Program-made: the position numbers and the translations under genes
Source of the DNA: Brassica napus
Taxonomy: Eukaryota; Streptophyta; Magnoliopsida; Brassicales; Brassicaceae
Direction: 5' to 3'
NCBI RefSeq assembly: GCF_020379485.1
Contig: NC_063452.1
Location: 12,937,065 to 13,001,064, forward strand
DNA: 64,000 nucleotides
The notes under the pieces: generated by a model
Told to the model about the DNA's origin: nothing
What the model saw: only the letters and a program-made list of their open reading frames with translations
Database searches by the model: none
Shown here: piece by piece, positions 60,566 to 64,000 of the stretch
How the letters are laid out: each line of letters starts with the position of its first letter
Numbering within the stretch: position 1 is the first letter of the stretch

Positions 60566-61646
60566 TTCAAAACGAAACAGTATTGATGTTTCTTCCTATT
60601 TACTACCACTACCTTCTTTAGTTATTGAAGCAGCAGCAGCATCTAGAAATGTGAGTGCTGTAAATATCTTTGTTGTTGTAGATTTATCTGGGAATGTTAA
60701 AAACCAGAAATCTCAGAGGACTGAGACAGATCTCTGAGTTCCTTCTAACATTGTAATGTAACAGAATCCTTCTCTCTTCAGGTTATTTAAGGAGATGTTT
60801 GACTATTTATCCCATTAAATCTCTGTTTATTTGTTTCTTGTGTTGTCCTGAGTTTTGGATTGGATTTATCTTGTCTGGTTCAGACTGGATCAGTTTGGTT
60901 TATCCGAGTTCAACACCCCCCTTTGTCTTTGATTTTTAATCAATGGGGTTTTGGTTAGAACAAGGACCTGGTTAGGTTTTACTCAGTCTGAGTCATATGT
61001 CAGTCCCTCATCTTGTGGTACCAGCTGCTCCGAGTCATATGTTGTAGTTCATCTTAGGAATAGCGCTGTAGTCTTGTTACTTAGTGGTAGAATTTAGGAG
61101 GTCTAAGAGGTGAATCGTTTCGGTAGAGTGATTCATCCCATTGTGGTTGAAAAAAACAATAATGTACGTCAGGTTGCCATGGATCTAAATTAATGTTTCA
61201 GCGTGTTGCTAGACTTCATTATTTGTATATGTGGTATAATCTCGTCTGAGGTTAAAAGCTTTGTACCAATGCATTGCTTGTTTATCTAGATAACCGGCTT
61301 AGTTGTTAGAGGAACCAGTTCGGATTTGTGAAACAAAAGCAGAACCAATTCAAACCAATGTCAATGTCATTGCTGAGAAGTTGTTGATCCAAAAATACAT
61401 TTATCAACACAGGCCATTTAGTCAGACGGAACAACACCGGCCATTATCTCTAAATATGCTATTTAATAATTTATCCTACGAACCTATCTACTCACAAGTC
61501 ACCACCAGGCATGCACGAGGCATTTTAAAAACAGGTTTTAATTATTTTGCAAAATCATGAGATCACATTATATTTTGAGATTCTTAACAATATTCAGATA
61601 AACAAATTACAGTTGAAAATGATAGTTAGATTCATATAAAATCAAC
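60566..61646. other. AHL 3' UTR, spacer and glycosyltransferase 3' side
   Basis: The first ~250 bp are likely AHL 3' UTR; the rest is spacer. A chance frame at 61303-61560 has no recognisable features. Confidence 0.45.
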
Positions 61647-63533
61647 TTACAAATTTTTTGAAATCATACGGAGCAAACTATCAATAGTAATATCAAAACC
61701 ATCTCGGAACCTCTCAAACTTACCATTAGGATCACCATAGACTAAGCCAGGCAAAAGCTCATGAACAATGTAACTTCTCATATCCTCTCTTTCCCTTAGA
61801 CTCATTGCCATCAACTCATTAATCACATTCACTTTCTTTGCCTTCAACTCCTCTTTGTTTATATACACCGAGTATGTCCGGTGATCCTCCGGTAAATGCC
61901 ACGTGTACTGATAATACGCCGTGTACGGATCAAAGATAACCGGAATACAACCGGCTACAAGGGAATCAAAAACCGATTTTCTTGTCGGACTGTCTCCTGG
62001 TGGCTGAAGACAAAACTCCGAATCTTGGAAAAGCTCTATAACCGACTCCGGTTTATCACACCCTCCGCTGGTACAGTTCAAGAACCGGCATTGGTCTGGA
62101 GATGATCTGCATTGGTCTATCAATGTTGACCGGATGCTATCAGGGTTACCGGGTCTTGCTCCACCGGCGAAGCTGATTAGGCTCCGCCGATGTTTCTGGA
62201 TGATCTTGTTTTGCCAGTTTGAGATATCATCGTCGGTTTTCGGGTGGAAGAACGTTGGATGAGGTATAGCAATGTCGTTGACTTCCCAGGGATTACGTTC
62301 GATGAGAAGCTTCGTAGGGTTTTTCATTTCTTCCATCTCAAGTAAACTTGAGCCCCAAGAAAACTTGTTTTTCCTCCTAAAATCCCAAGAGATCTTTCCT
62401 AGAACGAACACATGATCTTTCCCCGAGTTTTTCCTCCAAGTCTGTTTCGATCCGAGCCACTTAACAACCTCAATGGCTAAAACATCCTTTATATCCTCTG
62501 AAACGTTCTTGAAATGCCATCTCAAAACATCGATACCACCATAAAAGGGTACATAGAAGAGCTTGGCTAGGTTCTCGTCGTAAACCCTACATGGATGCTT
62601 CAAAACACGAGAATGAAAGATCGGCTCAAGAGAATACTGATGCGTTCTAAACCAACCTTTACCGAGACTCTCGATAGATTCACCGAGCGCATCGTTCTTG
62701 AAGTAGCTACAAAAGTTGGCCCATGGAACCATGTCCGAGCATTCTCCCAACAAGTCTTTGTTGAATTTAGACGGTAGATCATAAACGTAGATACCTTTTC
62801 CTTCGCAAGATGCTTGTTTATTGCGGCTGTTCCCCGTTGATAGCCAAGATCTTTGTATTTTAAGATACTTGTCCACGGCCTTGAGAGCAGTCTCTTCGTC
62901 TTCATCCTTGGAGTTGATATATCGATATCGCTCTTCTCCGGTCTCTGAATCCCAATCAACAAGAAACGAATCAATACTCTTCTCATTTATTGGTTTAGAA
63001 TCTTGATCGAGACCGGAACCTCTTTCTCCGGTGGAAGTTTCATTCTTTATGACGTTGGGGCTTGCTCCGACTGTGAAGTTGGATGAGTTTCTTTCTCCAC
63101 TTTCACCAAGAACAACAACACTCTTTTCTTCTTCACTTCTGATCACCGGTTTAGTGAAATTACTGACGGGTACATGTAAACCGGGCTGAGTACCGGCGGT
63201 GAGACAGTAAAGATCGTTGAGCTTACGCGAAGAGATGCAAATGCGAACGACGTTACCGGAGATAACGGTGGTGGAAGTTGACCAAAGATAGATAAAGAAG
63301 AGAAAGAGAATCGTGAGAGGAACACGATAGAGAATTGAACTAGAGAACACCGAACATATGCTATTACAGCCGGTACGAGGATCTTTAAGTGATGCCTCGG
63401 GTTTCTCGGTTTCTGTTTTTTTGGATGTTCTTGGTCGTCTCTTTGAGATGGAGACAGGCATGTTTTTCTTCTTTGGTTGTTTTGGAGGTTCTTTCGTGTG
63501 TAACGTTTTTGTATATGTTTTCTTAAAAGACAT
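61647..63533 (-). CDS. XUT1: GT47 exostosin-family glycosyltransferase (xyloglucan galacturonosyltransferase XUT1-like)
   Basis: Single-exon gene, 628 aa. Type II Golgi membrane protein: basic cytosolic tail (about 1-68), one membrane helix (VPLTILFLFFIYLWSTSTTV, about 71-90), variable stem with N-glycosylation sites, then the GT47 exostosin domain (about 245-590) starting GKGIYVYDLPSKFN and ending with the nucleotide-sugar region (FCLQPPGDSPTRKSVFDSLV, GCIPVIFDPYTAYYQY). GT47 clade A enzymes add galactose or galacturonic acid to xyloglucan side chains. The Arabidopsis counterpart at the matching place, At1g63450 (XUT1/RHS8), makes galacturonic-acid-containing xyloglucan in root hairs. Full length and uninterrupted. 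Substrate is inferred from position and family. Confidence 0.92.
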   Translation of the reverse strand: MSFKKTYTKTLHTKEPPKQPKKKNMPVSISKRRPRTSKKTETEKPEASLKDPRTGCNSICSVFSSSILYRVPLTILFLFFIYLWSTSTTVISGNVVRICISSRKLNDLYCLTAGTQPGLHVPVSNFTKPVIRSEEEKSVVVLGESGERNSSNFTVGASPNVIKNETSTGERGSGLDQDSKPINEKSIDSFLVDWDSETGEERYRYINSKDEDEETALKAVDKYLKIQRSWLSTGNSRNKQASCEGKGIYVYDLPSKFNKDLLGECSDMVPWANFCSYFKNDALGESIESLGKGWFRTHQYSLEPIFHSRVLKHPCRVYDENLAKLFYVPFYGGIDVLRWHFKNVSEDIKDVLAIEVVKWLGSKQTWRKNSGKDHVFVLGKISWDFRRKNKFSWGSSLLEMEEMKNPTKLLIERNPWEVNDIAIPHPTFFHPKTDDDISNWQNKIIQKHRRSLISFAGGARPGNPDSIRSTLIDQCRSSPDQCRFLNCTSGGCDKPESVIELFQDSEFCLQPPGDSPTRKSVFDSLVAGCIPVIFDPYTAYYQYTWHLPEDHRTYSVYINKEELKAKKVNVINELMAMSLREREDMRSYIVHELLPGLVYGDPNGKFERFRDGFDITIDSLLRMISKNL

Positions 63534-63614
63534 GCACGCACGTTTAGCTAATCATTGTAGTATATGATCAATTAATGAGTCTGCACGTCTTGGTGTAGCG
63601 AACTTGGTCATACC

Positions 63615-64000
63615 TGATATTCCGTGTTTTTAACGGTTTTAAACTCGTTTTGGAGCAATTAAATGGTCGGTTTTAATTAATGTTTTGGTCTATTTGATGC
63701 GTTTTGGTGTTCTTAAGTATAATATGCAGGTTACTAGATAGCTTGAAAGAAAAGAACGCATTCGTGATTTATTCAGAAGCAAGATAGACCGAACAATGGA
63801 CCGAATGAAGTATTGATCGCACAGGACGTGGGATCGACCGATCCGGTCAATGTGGATCGACCGATCTCAGGCTTTCATGCACTAGATCGACCGATCCGGT
63901 CTATGTGGATCGACCGATCTCAGGCTCTACGGGCTCCACACGCACAAACGAGCTTTTCACTCCTTTTTACCCACTCCCCTCAATAATTCAAGGAGGAACT
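63615..64000 (+). mobile_element. LTR of an Athila-type element, cut by the window edge
   Basis: The sequence from TGATATTCCGTGTTTTTAACGG onwards has an Athila-type LTR start. It contains a duplicated block: GATCGACCGATCCGGTC(A/T)ATG and GATCGACCGATCTCAGGCT, at about 63832-63870 and 63886-63924. The right end lies beyond 64000, so length, coding content and target duplication cannot be judged. Confidence 0.6.

Overview
This is plant nuclear DNA, almost certainly from a Brassica-type crucifer. Genes are intron-rich, intergenic DNA is AT-rich, and the window holds Athila-like, copia, CACTA, Mutator, Helitron and Stowaway elements typical of Brassicaceae. Six host genes or relics (CH-domain kinesin-14, cysteine-rich repeat secretory protein, defensin-like peptide, BSK, AT-hook AHL protein, GT47 exostosin) resemble, in inverted order, the Arabidopsis chromosome 1 neighbourhood around At1g63450-At1g63640 as I remember it. 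That link is from memory and was not searched.

Layout. 1-8.6 kb is repeat-derived: a decayed Mutator (MULE) transposase split by a 2.56-kb CACTA element (3368-5924, 3-bp target duplication ATT), then a coiled-coil relic and an AACCGAA-rich repeat. 8.6-14.8 kb holds a 20-coding-exon kinesin-14 gene with a U12-type AT-AC intron. 15.2-17.5 kb holds an NB-ARC relic and a DUF26 secretory-protein gene broken by one in-frame stop. 17.8-23.2 kb is a deleted Athila-like gypsy element with both LTRs and a 5-bp target duplication (AGAAG). 26.4-38.6 kb is a Ty1/copia element (duplication CAACG) whose gag region is split by a 7.6-kb CACTA element (27415-35008, duplication TCA). That CACTA keeps a TnpA-like gene, a gutted TnpD gene with a hairpin scar, and an antisense Athila-ORF1-like gene.

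39-47 kb holds a yippee-like gene with a Helitron end 70 bp upstream of its start codon, LINE scraps, a defensin-like gene, a tRNA-Cys-like gene with a damaged anticodon stem, and a hAT-like element. 47.4-50 kb is a 10-exon brassinosteroid-signalling pseudokinase (BSK7/8 type). 50-57 kb is repeat-rich: two MITEs, a second Helitron candidate, and a 1.1-kb poly(A) retroposon with a 16-bp target duplication and an intact 280-codon ORF of unknown function. 58.9-63.5 kb holds the AHL gene and an intronless GT47 glycosyltransferase gene. The window ends inside another LTR.

The host genes do not form a pathway. They are a conserved syntenic string (cytoskeleton motor, secreted peptides, hormone signalling, chromatin protein, cell-wall enzyme) separated by nested transposons. 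Exon coordinates were placed by eye from splice sites and frame continuity; each multi-exon model sums to a whole number of codons. Gene names and synteny rest on recognition and were not searched.
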